Shown: positions 50,517 to 59,220 of the stretch, piece by piece
How positions within the stretch are numbered: position 1 is the first letter of the stretch
How the letters are laid out: the number at the start of each line of letters is the position of its first letter
From: OLB7 sp966250335
GTDB lineage: Bacteria > Bacteroidota > Ignavibacteria > OLB7
Reading direction: 5' to 3'
Length of the DNA stretch: 64,000 bases
Assembly (NCBI GenBank): GCA_966250335.1
Contig: CBINGZ010000012.1
Coordinates: 55,359 to 119,358 of the forward strand
Program-made: the position numbers and the translations under genes
Notes under the pieces: model-generated
Databases searched by the model: none
What the model was told of the DNA's origin: nothing
Seen by the model: only the letters and a program-made list of their open reading frames with translations

Positions 50517-52133
50517 ATGATCGACAAGCAGATCATAGAATCGAACGCGGCGCATGTCGCCCATGGTTCCACGAACGGCCATGCCGAGGCCGAGAATCCC
50601 GTCGAACGGCTGCAACGGCTTCGTGAGGAATCGAAACTGGGGGGAGGCGAGAAGAGAATCGCCGAACAGCATCGCAAAGGGAAGCTCACGGCGCGCGAAC
50701 GCCTGGAGGTGCTCCTGGACGAAGGGAGCTTCACGGAGATCGACGCCTTCGTCAGACACAGGTCGAAGGATTTCGGGCTGGAACGCCAGCGCTACCTGGG
50801 GGACGGCGTCGTGACCGGCACCGGCACGGTCCACGGCAGAACCGTCTGCGTCTTCTCGCAGGACTTCACGGTCTTCGGCGGCTCCCTCTCCGAGGCGCAC
50901 GCCGAGAAGATCGTCAAGATCATGGATCTCGCGATGAAGATCGGCGTCCCGGTGATCGGCCTGAACGATTCCGGCGGCGCCCGCATCCAGGAGGGAGTGG
51001 TCTCGCTGGGGGGCTACGCCGACATCTTCCTCAGGAACACGCTCGCCTCCGGCGTCATCCCGCAGATCTCCGCCATCCTGGGCCCGTGCGCCGGCGGGGC
51101 GGTCTACTCCCCCGCCATCACCGACTTCACCGTCATGGTCCAGGGCTCCAGCTACATGTTCGTGACCGGCCCGAACGTGGTGAAGACCGTCACCCATGAG
51201 GATGTCTCCCAGGAGGAGCTCGGCGGAGCCATGACCCACGCCTCGAAATCGGGGGTGGCGCACCTGGCGGCCCGCACCGAGGTCGACGCGCTGCTCGCCG
51301 TCAGACGGATGCTCTCCTACATCCCCTCCAACAACCGGGAACAGGCCCCCTTCATCGATCTCGACGACCCCGCCGACCGACGCGACCACACGCTCAACGC
51401 GATCATCCCGGACAACCCGAACAAGCCGTACGACATCAAGGAAGTGATCAACAGGGTGGCCGACGAGCGGTCGTTCATGGAGATCCACGAGGAGTACGCG
51501 CCGAATATCGTGGTAGGATTTGCCCGCCTCGGCGGCCGCTCCGTCGGGATCGTCGCCAACCAGCCGGCGGTGCTCGCCGGCGTGCTCGATATCGACGCCT
51601 CGACGAAGGCGGCCCGCTTCGTCCGCTTCTGCGACTGCTTCAACATCCCCCTGGTCGTCTTCGAGGATGTCCCCGGCTTCCTCCCCGGCACCGACCAGGA
51701 GTGGCGCGGCATCATCAAGCACGGCGCCAAGCTCCTCTACGCCTTCTGCGAGGCGACCGTGCCGAAGGTGACCGTGATCACCCGCAAGGCCTACGGCGGC
51801 GCCTACGACGTCATGAACAGCAAGCATATCCGGGGGGATTTCAACTTCGCGTGGCCGGGGGCCGAGATCGCCGTGATGGGGAGCAAGGGAGCCGTGGAGA
51901 TCCTCTTCCGGAAGGAGATCAACGAGTCCCCCGACCCGGAGGCGGCGCTGGCCGTGCGGGACGCCGAGTACCGCGAGATGTTCGCCCACCCCTACCTGGC
52001 GGCCGAACGCGGCTACATCGACGATGTGATCGAGCCGGCGGAAACCCGTCCCCGACTGATCCATGCGCTCAATATCCTTGAGAAGAAGCAGGATACGAAC
52101 CCCTGGAAGAAGCATGGGAACATCCCGCTCTGA
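50517..52133 (+). CDS. Acyl-CoA (propionyl/methylmalonyl-type) carboxylase beta subunit
   Basis: 538 residues. I use the ATG at 50517, preceded by AAGGA 6 bases upstream; an ATG at 50472 would add 15 residues. The carboxyltransferase fold is evident: GKLTARERLEVLLDEGSFTE, then FTVFGGSLSEAHAEKIVKIM, LNDSGGARIQEGV, GPCAGGAVYSPAITDF (first oxyanion region) and, in the second half, DVPGFLPGTDQEWRGIIKHG and RKAYGGAYDVMNSKHI. It is closest to PccB/MmdA-type subunits. It moves carboxyl groups between biotin and propionyl-CoA or methylmalonyl-CoA. No biotin carrier or carboxylase subunit is nearby, so partners are encoded elsewhere. Confidence 0.93.
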   Translation: MIDKQIIESNAAHVAHGSTNGHAEAENPVERLQRLREESKLGGGEKRIAEQHRKGKLTARERLEVLLDEGSFTEIDAFVRHRSKDFGLERQRYLGDGVVTGTGTVHGRTVCVFSQDFTVFGGSLSEAHAEKIVKIMDLAMKIGVPVIGLNDSGGARIQEGVVSLGGYADIFLRNTLASGVIPQISAILGPCAGGAVYSPAITDFTVMVQGSSYMFVTGPNVVKTVTHEDVSQEELGGAMTHASKSGVAHLAARTEVDALLAVRRMLSYIPSNNREQAPFIDLDDPADRRDHTLNAIIPDNPNKPYDIKEVINRVADERSFMEIHEEYAPNIVVGFARLGGRSVGIVANQPAVLAGVLDIDASTKAARFVRFCDCFNIPLVVFEDVPGFLPGTDQEWRGIIKHGAKLLYAFCEATVPKVTVITRKAYGGAYDVMNSKHIRGDFNFAWPGAEIAVMGSKGAVEILFRKEINESPDPEAALAVRDAEYREMFAHPYLAAERGYIDDVIEPAETRPRLIHALNILEKKQDTNPWKKHGNIPL

Positions 52134-52175
52134 TACCGTTCCGACGGCACGTTTTGCACTATCCGCGATGTTACA

Positions 52176-52206
52176 GGATCGCTTCGGTCACGAAGCGGAG
52201 CGATCC
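52176..52206 (+). other. Hairpin between carboxylase and VOC genes
   Basis: GGATCGCTTCG (52176-52186), loop GTCA, then CGAAGCG and CGATCC with a 3-base bulge, forms a stem of about 13 pairs. There is no T-run after it, so it is not a clear terminator; an mRNA processing or leader structure is possible. Confidence 0.35.
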
Positions 52207-52236
52207 CCATAGAGAACCAACCCCAGGAGAAGAGAG

Positions 52237-52680
52237 ATGTCCGTGAAATCGATCCCCGAGGGATATCATACCGTCACCCCCTACATCATGGCGACAGGGG
52301 TGCGAGGACTGATCGACTTTCTGAAGAACGCATTCGACGCGACCGTGGTCGCCGTCACCAGCGGCCCCGACGGCGTCGTGCTGCACGGCGAGGTGCGGAT
52401 CGGCGACTCGGTCGTGATGATGAGCGAGGCGATGGAGACCCACCCGGCCCGGCCCGCCTCCTTCTACATGTACGTCGACAATGTCGACGCCCTCTACGCG
52501 CGGGCGATGGCGGCGGGAGCCGTCTCCAAGCTCCCGCCGGAGGACAGGTTCTACGGCGACAGATCGGCCGGCGTCGACGACCCGTGCGGGAACACCTGGT
52601 GGATCGCGTCACGCATCGAAAATCTCTCCGAGGAGGAGATTCATCGCCGCGTGGCCGAGTCGTCCAACCAGCAGAGCTGA
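52237..52680 (+). CDS. VOC-superfamily protein (PhnB/glyoxalase-like)
   Basis: 147 residues, with a clear AGGAG Shine-Dalgarno ahead of the start (AGGAGAAGAGAG then ATG). The layout is typical of PhnB-like VOC proteins: IPEGYHTVTPYIMATGVRGL, HGEVRIGDSVVMMSEA, FYMYVDNVDALYARAMAAGA and DRSAGVDDPCGNTWWIAS, the last carrying a conserved metal-site/C-terminal strand region. The family includes dioxygenases, glyoxalases and antibiotic-binding proteins, and no particular substrate can be chosen. A terminator follows 8 bases later. Confidence 0.8.
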   Translation: MSVKSIPEGYHTVTPYIMATGVRGLIDFLKNAFDATVVAVTSGPDGVVLHGEVRIGDSVVMMSEAMETHPARPASFYMYVDNVDALYARAMAAGAVSKLPPEDRFYGDRSAGVDDPCGNTWWIASRIENLSEEEIHRRVAESSNQQS

Positions 52681-52688
52681 ACTTCAGG

Positions 52689-52720
52689 AGGCCGCCCCGG
52701 GGCGGCCTTCTTCCTTTCCC
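52689..52720 (+). terminator. Rho-independent terminator after the VOC gene
   Basis: AGGCCGCCCC and GGGGCGGCCT are perfect 10-bp arms with no spacer, and TCTTCCTTTCCC follows. It lies 8 bases after the stop. Confidence 0.75.
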
Positions 52721-52774
52721 CCCTCTCAATGTTCACAGTCTGTTCTACCCCTCCCCGATAACCCCGGATTCATG

Positions 52775-52782
52775 TAGTTTTG
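52775..52782 (+). promoter_or_regulatory. Bacteroidota-type -7 element for recR
   Basis: TAGTTTTG matches TAnnTTTG and lies 22 bases upstream of the recR start. A clear -33 box is not seen. Confidence 0.45.
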
Positions 52783-52804
52783 CCCCTCACGAACTCCCGA
52801 ATCA

Positions 52805-53401
52805 ATGCTGTATACATCGGAATCCCTCGAATCGGTCATCGAGCATCTCAGCCGCCTGCCGACCATCGGTCGCAAGACGGCGCAACGTATCGCCCTCTTC
52901 CTGCTGAAGCAGCCGCGCGAGGAGGTCGTCGGTCTGGCACGGGCCCTTGTCGACATGAAGGACAAGGTCGTCTACTGCTCGGTCTGTCAGAACATTACCG
53001 AGCATGATCCCTGTCCCATCTGTCAATCCCCGAAACGGGATAAGAGCGTCATCTGCGTGGTGGAGGAACCGAGCGACGTCCTCGCCGTCGAGAAGACCAA
53101 CGACTTCCAGGGACTCTATCACGTGCTGGGTGGGGTCGTCAACCCGCTGGAGGGGATCGGGCCGGAGGATCTGAAGGTCCGCGAGCTCCTGACCCGGATG
53201 CAGGAGAATGTGCAGGAGGTGATCCTGGCGCTCAACCCGAACGTCGAGGGGGAGATGACCACGCTCTATCTCGCCAAGCTCCTGAAACCGCTCGGCGTGA
53301 AGGTCACCCGTATCGCCCGCGGCATCCCGCTCGGCAGCGCCCTCGAGTTCGTCGACGAGGCGACCATCTCACGCGCGCTGGAAGGGAGGGTGAACGCCTG
53401 A
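52805..53401 (+). CDS. recR: Recombination protein RecR
   Basis: 198 residues, the standard length. It helps RecF/RecO load RecA at gaps and forms a ring around DNA. The N-terminal helix-hairpin-helix is LSRLPTIGRKTAQRIALFLL, followed by a four-Cys zinc site (C58, C61, C70, C73) and a Toprim domain with ICVVEEPSDVLAVE (the conserved Glu) and ALNPNVEGEMTTLYLAKLL. The stop codon overlaps the start of the next methyltransferase gene by one base, so they are translationally coupled. recF and recO are not in this window. Confidence 0.97.
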   Translation: MLYTSESLESVIEHLSRLPTIGRKTAQRIALFLLKQPREEVVGLARALVDMKDKVVYCSVCQNITEHDPCPICQSPKRDKSVICVVEEPSDVLAVEKTNDFQGLYHVLGGVVNPLEGIGPEDLKVRELLTRMQENVQEVILALNPNVEGEMTTLYLAKLLKPLGVKVTRIARGIPLGSALEFVDEATISRALEGRVNA

Positions 53402-54240
53402 TGGTCGATACGGCAGATGCGCGCGAGGAGTCCGCGGCCTGGTTCGAACGGTGGTTTCACAGCGATCTCTATCTCAAGCTCTACTCGCACCGCGATATGG
53501 ATGAGGCGGAGAGCTGTGTCGATCTTATTCTTCGCACCGTCGGTCTTACCGATCCGGCGCTCAGGGCCCATGCGCTCGATCTCGCCTGCGGTCCGGGACG
53601 GCATGCGATCTCTCTGGCCCGCCGGGGACTGGAGGTGACGGCGGTCGATCTCTCCCCTACCCTGCTGGAACATGCGCGGGAATCGGCAGAGGCCGAAGGG
53701 GTGAGCGATATGATCCGCTTCGTCCGCTCCGATATGCGGCAGATACCGTTTCATGGGGAGTTCGATCTGGTGGTGCAGCTCTTCACCAGTTTCGGATATT
53801 TCGACTCGCCGGCCGACGATATGCTCGTGCTGGAACGGGTGGTGAAGGCCCTCAGGCCGGGGTGCTACTATGCGCTCGATCTTATCAATGAAGAGCATCT
53901 GCGGAGCTCTCTGGTGGAGGAGAGCGTCAAGTCGGTGGGGGGAGTGACTCTTCGGGAGCGGCGGATGATCGTTGAGGATCGGGTGGAGAAGCGGATTACC
54001 ATTCCGGATGGGGAGAAGTTGCTGGAGTTCGTGGAGTCGGTGCGGTTGTTTTCGCCGGAGCGGATTGAGGAGATGCTTGGTGAGGTGGGGATGCGGGTTG
54101 TTTGCTGGTTTGGGGATTATCAGGGGCGGGCGTATGATCGTCGGTGGTCGGAGAGGATGATTGTTCTGGCTCGCAGGGAAGAGAGAAGAGAAATGAACAG
54201 GGAGTCACAGAGGACACAGAGTTTAAGAGAAGAGAGATGA
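53401..54240 (+). CDS. SAM-dependent class I methyltransferase
   Basis: 279 residues, coupled to recR. The SAM-binding strand is ALDLACGPGRHAISLARRGL, then EVTAVDLSPTLLEHARE, and FDLVVQLFTSFGYFDSPADD is the motif IV region. In small class I enzymes the sequence after LRPGCYYALDLINEEHL usually closes the fold. From about 53930 the codons change from C-ending to G- and T-ending, with very few C on the coding strand. The last ~22 residues (REERREMNRESQRTQSLREE) come from a G/A-rich repeat at 54195-54237, so the annotated C-terminus is probably an accidental extension. Confidence 0.75.
   Translation: MVDTADAREESAAWFERWFHSDLYLKLYSHRDMDEAESCVDLILRTVGLTDPALRAHALDLACGPGRHAISLARRGLEVTAVDLSPTLLEHARESAEAEGVSDMIRFVRSDMRQIPFHGEFDLVVQLFTSFGYFDSPADDMLVLERVVKALRPGCYYALDLINEEHLRSSLVEESVKSVGGVTLRERRMIVEDRVEKRITIPDGEKLLEFVESVRLFSPERIEEMLGEVGMRVVCWFGDYQGRAYDRRWSERMIVLARREERREMNRESQRTQSLREER
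54195..54237 (+). repeat. CACAGAGGACACAGAG-type purine-rich element
   Basis: The core CACAGAGGACACAGAG is at 54206-54221, with GGGAGT before it and TTTAAGAGAAGAGAG after it. Elements of this wording recur in intergenic DNA of many bacteria. Here it lies inside the 3' end of the methyltransferase frame and its purine-rich end acts as the ribosome-binding region of the next gene. Confidence 0.6.
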
Positions 54241-54821
54241 AGAAGAAATGGATGCTGGTGATGGCGGTGGTGTTGGAGGGGTGTGATCTGTTTGCTACTC
54301 GGCAGCCGGAGCTTCCGACGAGTTCGGGGTCCAATTATGAGCCGCCGACTTCTCCTTCCATTGTTCTGAGGAATCTGGAGAGTGCGGTGGCGTTTGGTAA
54401 TGCGATAGATTATCGGAAGAGCTTCAGCGATTCCTCGAAAGGGCTTCCCAGGTTCAGGTTCGTTCCCTCCTCGCAGGGGCTTTCGGCGGCGCCGTTGACG
54501 TTCGAGGGGTGGGATATTGATCAGGAGGAGAAGTATATCAGGAATATCTTCGCGGAGATTCCGGAGGGGAGCGTTCCCTCGCTGGAGTTCAACCCGTCGG
54601 AGGTGACCGATGTGCCGATCGGAGATTCGGTGCAGTTCTCGGCAACCTATATGCTGAAGGTCCCCCACCAGCGTGCCGGAGCCGAGCGCGAGGCGGAGGG
54701 GCAGTTGCAGTTCACCTTCCGTCGCTCCCCGCAGAACGAGTGGTATATCTCGACCTGGCGCGATATCGCCGTGGTGAACAAGACGAGCTGGTCGGTCATC
54801 AAGGCGCGATTCATCGACTGA
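54237..54821 (+). CDS. Putative lipoprotein, unknown function
   Basis: 194 residues from the ATG at 54237, overlapping the previous stop by four bases (ATGA). The start is short and basic (MKKKWMLVMAVVLEGC) and Cys16 sits in a weak lipobox (VLEGC). The remainder is soluble, with a pattern LRNLESAVAFGNAIDYRKSF near the N-terminus and WYISTWRDIAV at the end. The segments ESAVAFGNAIDY and EWYISTWRD match the way the next lipoprotein is organised (FQNIQYAYTYRD and DVWLIRTWYD), so the two are probably distant paralogues. Function is not assigned. Confidence 0.6.
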   Translation: MKKKWMLVMAVVLEGCDLFATRQPELPTSSGSNYEPPTSPSIVLRNLESAVAFGNAIDYRKSFSDSSKGLPRFRFVPSSQGLSAAPLTFEGWDIDQEEKYIRNIFAEIPEGSVPSLEFNPSEVTDVPIGDSVQFSATYMLKVPHQRAGAEREAEGQLQFTFRRSPQNEWYISTWRDIAVVNKTSWSVIKARFID

Positions 54822-54900
54822 ACCGTTGAAGCTTCCGTCGATACGGAGCGGGATTTCCTCCGGCTCTTTCTATCTTCCGGCGCTCTTTTTTCTTCCCGGC

Positions 54901-55422
54901 ATGAGGCATTTCCGTGCGTGCATAGCGTCGATCGTCGTGATCGCGGCCGCGTATATCGCGGGCTGCACCAATCCGTTCGCCCCGAAGCTGGAGCCGGACC
55001 TGGGGCCGGGGAGCTCGCTTCTGGGAGATCAGCGGACGATACCGGGGGTGTTCCAGAACATCCAGTACGCCTACACCTACCGCGATACGTTGATCTACGG
55101 GAATGTGCTCCATCCCGATTTCCAGTTCCGCTACTACAACACCGAGCGCGGCGCCGATGTGATCTTCAACCGCGACGAGGAGATGCGGATCACCCACAAT
55201 CTCTTCCAGAGCGCCGATCAGCTCGACCTGCAATGGAACGACTTCATATCGCAGGAGGGTGACTCCGTGCGGGCCGTCGTCACGCGGAGCTACACCATGA
55301 AGATCGTTCTTCCTCCCAATCAGACATTCCGGATCGACGGGCGCGCCCAGCTCCGGCTCGCGCGCAACTCACCGAACGACGTATGGCTTATCAGGACCTG
55401 GTACGACGAATCAAATTCCTGA
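54901..55422 (+). CDS. Putative lipoprotein, unknown function
   Basis: 173 residues from the ATG at 54901. The signal (RACIASIVVIAAAYIAGC) ends in a good lipobox (IAGC) at residue ~21. A longer in-frame ATG at 54826 would add 25 residues ahead of the signal. The body has FQNIQYAYTYRDTLIYGNVL and a C-terminal NSPNDVWLIRTWYD. It resembles the previous gene product in layout. Its 3' end overlaps the heparinase-like gene by 40 bases, suggesting joint expression. A role in the same envelope or glycan pathway is inference. Confidence 0.7.
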   Translation: MRHFRACIASIVVIAAAYIAGCTNPFAPKLEPDLGPGSSLLGDQRTIPGVFQNIQYAYTYRDTLIYGNVLHPDFQFRYYNTERGADVIFNRDEEMRITHNLFQSADQLDLQWNDFISQEGDSVRAVVTRSYTMKIVLPPNQTFRIDGRAQLRLARNSPNDVWLIRTWYDESNS

Positions 55423-57401
55423 GGGCCGCCTGGCGTCGTCACGGCGTCGGTCATCTCTTGGAGGTGTTCCGCCAGGATCGCGTCCGCAAACGCTATGCGC
55501 GATCCCCCCACCCGATCCCCCTGCCCGACGAGTTCATGCGCGCCTTCCCGTGGTTCAGGAGCAGGGAGACCTTTCTGGAGGATTTCCAGCGCGCCTCGCT
55601 GCCGCGGCTTCTCTTCTCCCGTGCCAACAGGAAGGAGTTCTTCGTCAATCTCATGCTGTCGCTTCAATCGTACGACGATATCCTTGCCGACGCCGAGATG
55701 ATCGGAGAAGGACGGTTTCCGGGGCTCGGGATCTGTATTGCGGAGCCGGACGGGCGTTTCGACTGGAGCCGCGACTACGCCTCCGGCGCGGTCTGGCCCC
55801 CCGTTCCGTTCCATCGGATCACGATCATCAACAACGACGGCTCCGATGTGAAGTACCCGTGGGAGCTGAGCCGCATGTACTGGCTGGCATGGCTCGGCAA
55901 GGGGTACTGGATCTCCAACAACGGCGCATGGACCCGCGACTTCCTCAGGCTTGTCGACGACTGGCGCCAGGGGAACCCCGTGGATGTCGGGGTGAACTGG
56001 GCGATGCCGATGGAGATCGCAATACGATCCTACTGGCTCGTGCTGGGATATTGCTTCTTCTACGGGGCGCCGGGGATCACGTCCGAGTGGTGGGTCGATT
56101 ATCTGCGGCTCGTCAGGGCGCACGGTGAACATCTGATCGACAACCTGGAGTATTTCTCCAATCTCACCAACCACTACATCTCCAACTGCTTCGGTCTGGT
56201 GGTCTGCGGTTCCCTCTTCGCCGATACCGTCGACGGAGGGCGCTGGCTGACGGAAGGTCGGCGGCGACTGATCGAGGAGCTGGGACATCAGGTGCTCGAT
56301 GACGGCGTCCACTACGAACGGTCGATCTCCTACCACAGATTCGTTCTGGAGTTATATCTAACCGCGATAGTATTAACCGAAAGGGCCGGTGTACCCTTCC
56401 CCCCCGACGCGCTCCGGAAGATCGAGCGGATGGCGGAGTTCGTGCGCGACTACCTCCCTCCGTCCGGGACCGTCCCTCAGTTCGGCGACTCCGACGACAG
56501 CGTGCTGATGCGCCTGACCGCCGGGGGTGAACTCTACGATCACCGGGGGACGCTTGCCGCGGCCGCCGTGATCTTCAACAGAGCCGATTTCGCGGCGGCG
56601 GCGGGGGGCTTCAGTCAGGACGCGCTCTTCCTCTGCGGGGCCGAGGGGTTCGAGAAGTTCCGGGGACTCGCGGCGGCGGGAGCGGTTCGGAGGGGGTCGA
56701 GATTATATCGGGATGGAGGATTTGCCGTTCTGCGGGGCGCGGGGCTCCACGTCGTGGCGGATGTCGGGCCGATCGGACTGCACGGCAACAACGATATTCT
56801 TTCGTTCACGGTCCACGGTCCGGCCGGCCCCTTCATCATCGACCCGGGGAGTTACTGCTACTCCCGGAACCCGGCGTTCCGCAACGAACTGAGGTCCACG
56901 GCCGCGCACTCCACCCCGATGATCGACGGGGTCGAGCAGGCTGAATTCGACGGCCTCTGGCGGATCAGGAGGGAACCGGAAGGGGTGCGGGTCGTCGAAT
57001 GGAACGGTGACGGGCCGGTCCTCCTGACGGCCGAGCACGGCGCCTACAGAGGGCTGCAGGGAGGCGGGGTGACCGTGCGAAGAAGCTGGCGGATGGAAGG
57101 AGAGACCCTGCGGGTGACCGACAGATTCCAGGGGAGCGGCGAGCATCAGTTCGCACTACGATTCACGGTTCCCCCCGAATGCCGTCTCCGCGCGGTCGAC
57201 GAGCGGACCGTCGCGATCGAACGTCCCGACGGCGGGTCGCTGACGATCGGGTGCACGGAACCGCTCTCGATCGAGTCCGGCTGGTATTCGCCGGGGTACG
57301 GCGCGGCGGAATCGACCGCCTGCATTCAGTTGCGCCGGAGGTTCACCGCGCCTGCTGAAATCGAGTATCTTTGCCGCTTCAATCCCGCCGGGACGGAGTA
57401 G
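55383..57401 (+). CDS. Heparinase II/III-family polysaccharide lyase-like protein
   Basis: 672 residues. The N-terminal half is the alpha/alpha-toroid of heparinase II/III-like proteins. It shows MYWLAWLGKGYW, WVDYLRLVRAHGEHLIDNLE, NHYISN and HYERSISYHRFVLELYL, which carry the usual Asn, His, Tyr and Glu positions. The beta-sandwich half follows (LYRDGGFAVLRGAGLHVVAD, HGNNDILSF, ELRSTAAHSTPMIDG). Enzymes of this kind cleave uronate-containing glycans by beta-elimination, but homologues inside capsule loci may act in polymer synthesis. No N-terminal signal peptide is visible, which suits a cytoplasmic or locus-linked role. A flippase gene follows, 36 bases away. Confidence 0.82.
   Translation: MAYQDLVRRIKFLRAAWRRHGVGHLLEVFRQDRVRKRYARSPHPIPLPDEFMRAFPWFRSRETFLEDFQRASLPRLLFSRANRKEFFVNLMLSLQSYDDILADAEMIGEGRFPGLGICIAEPDGRFDWSRDYASGAVWPPVPFHRITIINNDGSDVKYPWELSRMYWLAWLGKGYWISNNGAWTRDFLRLVDDWRQGNPVDVGVNWAMPMEIAIRSYWLVLGYCFFYGAPGITSEWWVDYLRLVRAHGEHLIDNLEYFSNLTNHYISNCFGLVVCGSLFADTVDGGRWLTEGRRRLIEELGHQVLDDGVHYERSISYHRFVLELYLTAIVLTERAGVPFPPDALRKIERMAEFVRDYLPPSGTVPQFGDSDDSVLMRLTAGGELYDHRGTLAAAAVIFNRADFAAAAGGFSQDALFLCGAEGFEKFRGLAAAGAVRRGSRLYRDGGFAVLRGAGLHVVADVGPIGLHGNNDILSFTVHGPAGPFIIDPGSYCYSRNPAFRNELRSTAAHSTPMIDGVEQAEFDGLWRIRREPEGVRVVEWNGDGPVLLTAEHGAYRGLQGGGVTVRRSWRMEGETLRVTDRFQGSGEHQFALRFTVPPECRLRAVDERTVAIERPDGGSLTIGCTEPLSIESGWYSPGYGAAESTACIQLRRRFTAPAEIEYLCRFNPAGTE
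57366..57373 (+). promoter_or_regulatory. Possible -7 element for the second flippase gene
   Basis: TATCTTTG, an exact TAnnTTTG match, lies inside the last codons of the heparinase-like gene and 65 bases upstream of the flippase start. It may be a chance match, since the codons specify Glu-Tyr-Leu-Cys. Confidence 0.3.
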
Positions 57402-57437
57402 TCCCGGGCGCTTCTCCTTGCAGCACGTTCCCGGACG

Positions 57438-58811
57438 ATGTCGAAGCAAACAACAGCCCCCTCCCCCACGGATCGGAATGCCATGTCGCCGATCCGGCTT
57501 GCCGTATGGGCGGCGGCGGACAAGGGGCTGCAGATGCTCTACGGGGTCGCGCTGATCCTGATCCCGCTGACGATCTTCAGCAACGACCAGTGGGGCGTCT
57601 GGACGGTATTCCAGGTCGTCTTCCTGAGCATCAGTCTGCTGGGGGATTTCTTCATCCTGCAGCCGATGGTGAAGCTCTGCGCCGAGGAGCATACTCCCTC
57701 CCGGCCGATCATCACCGGTTCTCTTCTTCTCTACCTCCTCTTCTCGCTCGGGATCGGGTTCACCATCACCCTCTTTCCGGAGAGCGTCGCTCTGGCGCTC
57801 AAGAGTCCGTCGGCGACCGAGGCGTTCAGGACCACCGGGATCCTGGTCCTCAGCACGTCGATCAGGAACGTCTCGATCCGTATCCTTCAGATCGACTACA
57901 GAATCATCGCGATATTTCTGGTCGACCTTGCCTATTTCGGCGGCGTGATCCTGCTGATGGCTGTCGGCGCCGCAACAGGTTCGCTGCAGAACGTGACGCA
58001 TCTGATCGACTACAACCTCTACGCCTTCATTCTCAGCTCCATCGTCGGCTTCCTCTTCACGGCCGACGCTCTCCGTCCCGACTTCTCGCATCTCTCCGGA
58101 TCGATCCGCCGGGTGCTGGAGCTGGGGATTCATCAGGGGGGAACGGGGCTTCTGACGGTGATCCAGCAGCAGGGGGATACGGGGATCGTGGTGCTGGTGC
58201 GCGGACATATCGCGGCGGGAGTCTTCAACGCGGCCAAGATCTTCTACAGGTTCTTCGAGTCGATCCGCGACGCGGCGCAGCTTCTGCTGGTCCCGGCCAC
58301 GTCGCGCGCCTATTCGCAGGAGCGGCTGGAGTCGGTCGAGGAGGTCGCGGAGCTCGCCACGGCCGCGCTCGTGGTCCTGCTCGTCCCTCTCTCGCTGCTG
58401 CTGATCATCTTCGCGCCGGTGGTGGTGCCGATCGTCCTCCCCACCAAGACCGAATCGATTCCGGTGTTCCAATGGCTGATGGCGAGCGGCTTCGCCATAC
58501 CGTTCATGATCGTGCCGTCGGCGATCCTGCTCGGGATAGGGCACACGCGCGATCTCTTCCGGGGGACGCTGATCGGCACGGCGGTGCTTGTGGTGAGTGG
58601 TCTGGGGCTCACCTACTACTACTACGAGGTCGGCATGGCGATGGCGGTCTTCCTGGGGACGACGGTGGCGGCCATCTTTCTGACGCGCCGGATGAACCGC
58701 TACATCCCTTTTTCGTTCAGGTCGATCATCGGGCGTTCGAGAAGCTTCGGGCCGATGGTGAGAAAGCGGCTCGCGGCGCTGCAGTTTCCATTGCGCACAC
58801 GCCGCGAGTAG
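57438..58811 (+). CDS. Oligosaccharide flippase (Wzx/MOP family)
   Basis: 457 residues with about 10-12 hydrophobic helices from residue ~20 on. The opening (AVWAAADKGLQMLYGVALIL) and the mid-region (ELGIHQGGTGLLTVIQQQGD) are typical of PST/MOP exporters, and the C-terminus is basic. It is shorter than the flippase at 5.5 kb and not a close copy. Adjacent to a heparinase-like gene, it could export a uronate-rich glycan. Its exact substrate is unknown. Confidence 0.8.
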   Translation: MSKQTTAPSPTDRNAMSPIRLAVWAAADKGLQMLYGVALILIPLTIFSNDQWGVWTVFQVVFLSISLLGDFFILQPMVKLCAEEHTPSRPIITGSLLLYLLFSLGIGFTITLFPESVALALKSPSATEAFRTTGILVLSTSIRNVSIRILQIDYRIIAIFLVDLAYFGGVILLMAVGAATGSLQNVTHLIDYNLYAFILSSIVGFLFTADALRPDFSHLSGSIRRVLELGIHQGGTGLLTVIQQQGDTGIVVLVRGHIAAGVFNAAKIFYRFFESIRDAAQLLLVPATSRAYSQERLESVEEVAELATAALVVLLVPLSLLLIIFAPVVVPIVLPTKTESIPVFQWLMASGFAIPFMIVPSAILLGIGHTRDLFRGTLIGTAVLVVSGLGLTYYYYEVGMAMAVFLGTTVAAIFLTRRMNRYIPFSFRSIIGRSRSFGPMVRKRLAALQFPLRTRRE

Positions 58812-58830
58812 AACGCCCGGGGGAAGGGAT

Positions 58831-59220
58831 CTATCCCACCTGATGCATCTGGATGAGGTTGCCGCAGGTATCGTCGAATACGGCGATCGTCGCACCCCAC
58901 ATCTCCGTCGGTTCCATCGTGAACGCCACCCCCTTTTCCTTCAGCTCCTCATATTCCTTCCGGATGTCGTCGGCGCCGAACGAGGCGGCCGGGATTCCCT
59001 GCCTGAAGAGAGCCTCCTGATAGGCGAGCGCGGCAGGGTTGCCGTTCGGCTCCAGAAGGAGTTCGACCCCTTCCGCTCCCTGCGGGGAGGTCACCGTCAG
59101 CCAGCGCGCCGCACCTCCCAGGGAGATATCGTTCTTCTTGACGAAGCCGAGGTTCCCGGTATAGAAGTTGAGCGCCTTCTCCTGATCGTCGACGAAAATG
59201 CTGGTCAGATTGATCTTCAT
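58831..59220 (-). CDS. VOC-superfamily protein (glyoxalase/bleomycin-resistance-like)
   Basis: 129 residues, one VOC repeat-pair. MKINLTSIFVDDQEKALNFY is the usual first strand and helix, EGVELLLEPNGNPA the middle and GVAFTMEPTEMWGATIAVFD then DTCGNLIQMHQV the C-terminal metal-site region, ending with the conserved GN(L/P)(I/L)Q motif. It is a stand-alone gene convergent with the flippase (19-base gap). The role cannot be assigned. Confidence 0.85.
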   Translation of the reverse strand: MKINLTSIFVDDQEKALNFYTGNLGFVKKNDISLGGAARWLTVTSPQGAEGVELLLEPNGNPAALAYQEALFRQGIPAASFGADDIRKEYEELKEKGVAFTMEPTEMWGATIAVFDDTCGNLIQMHQVG

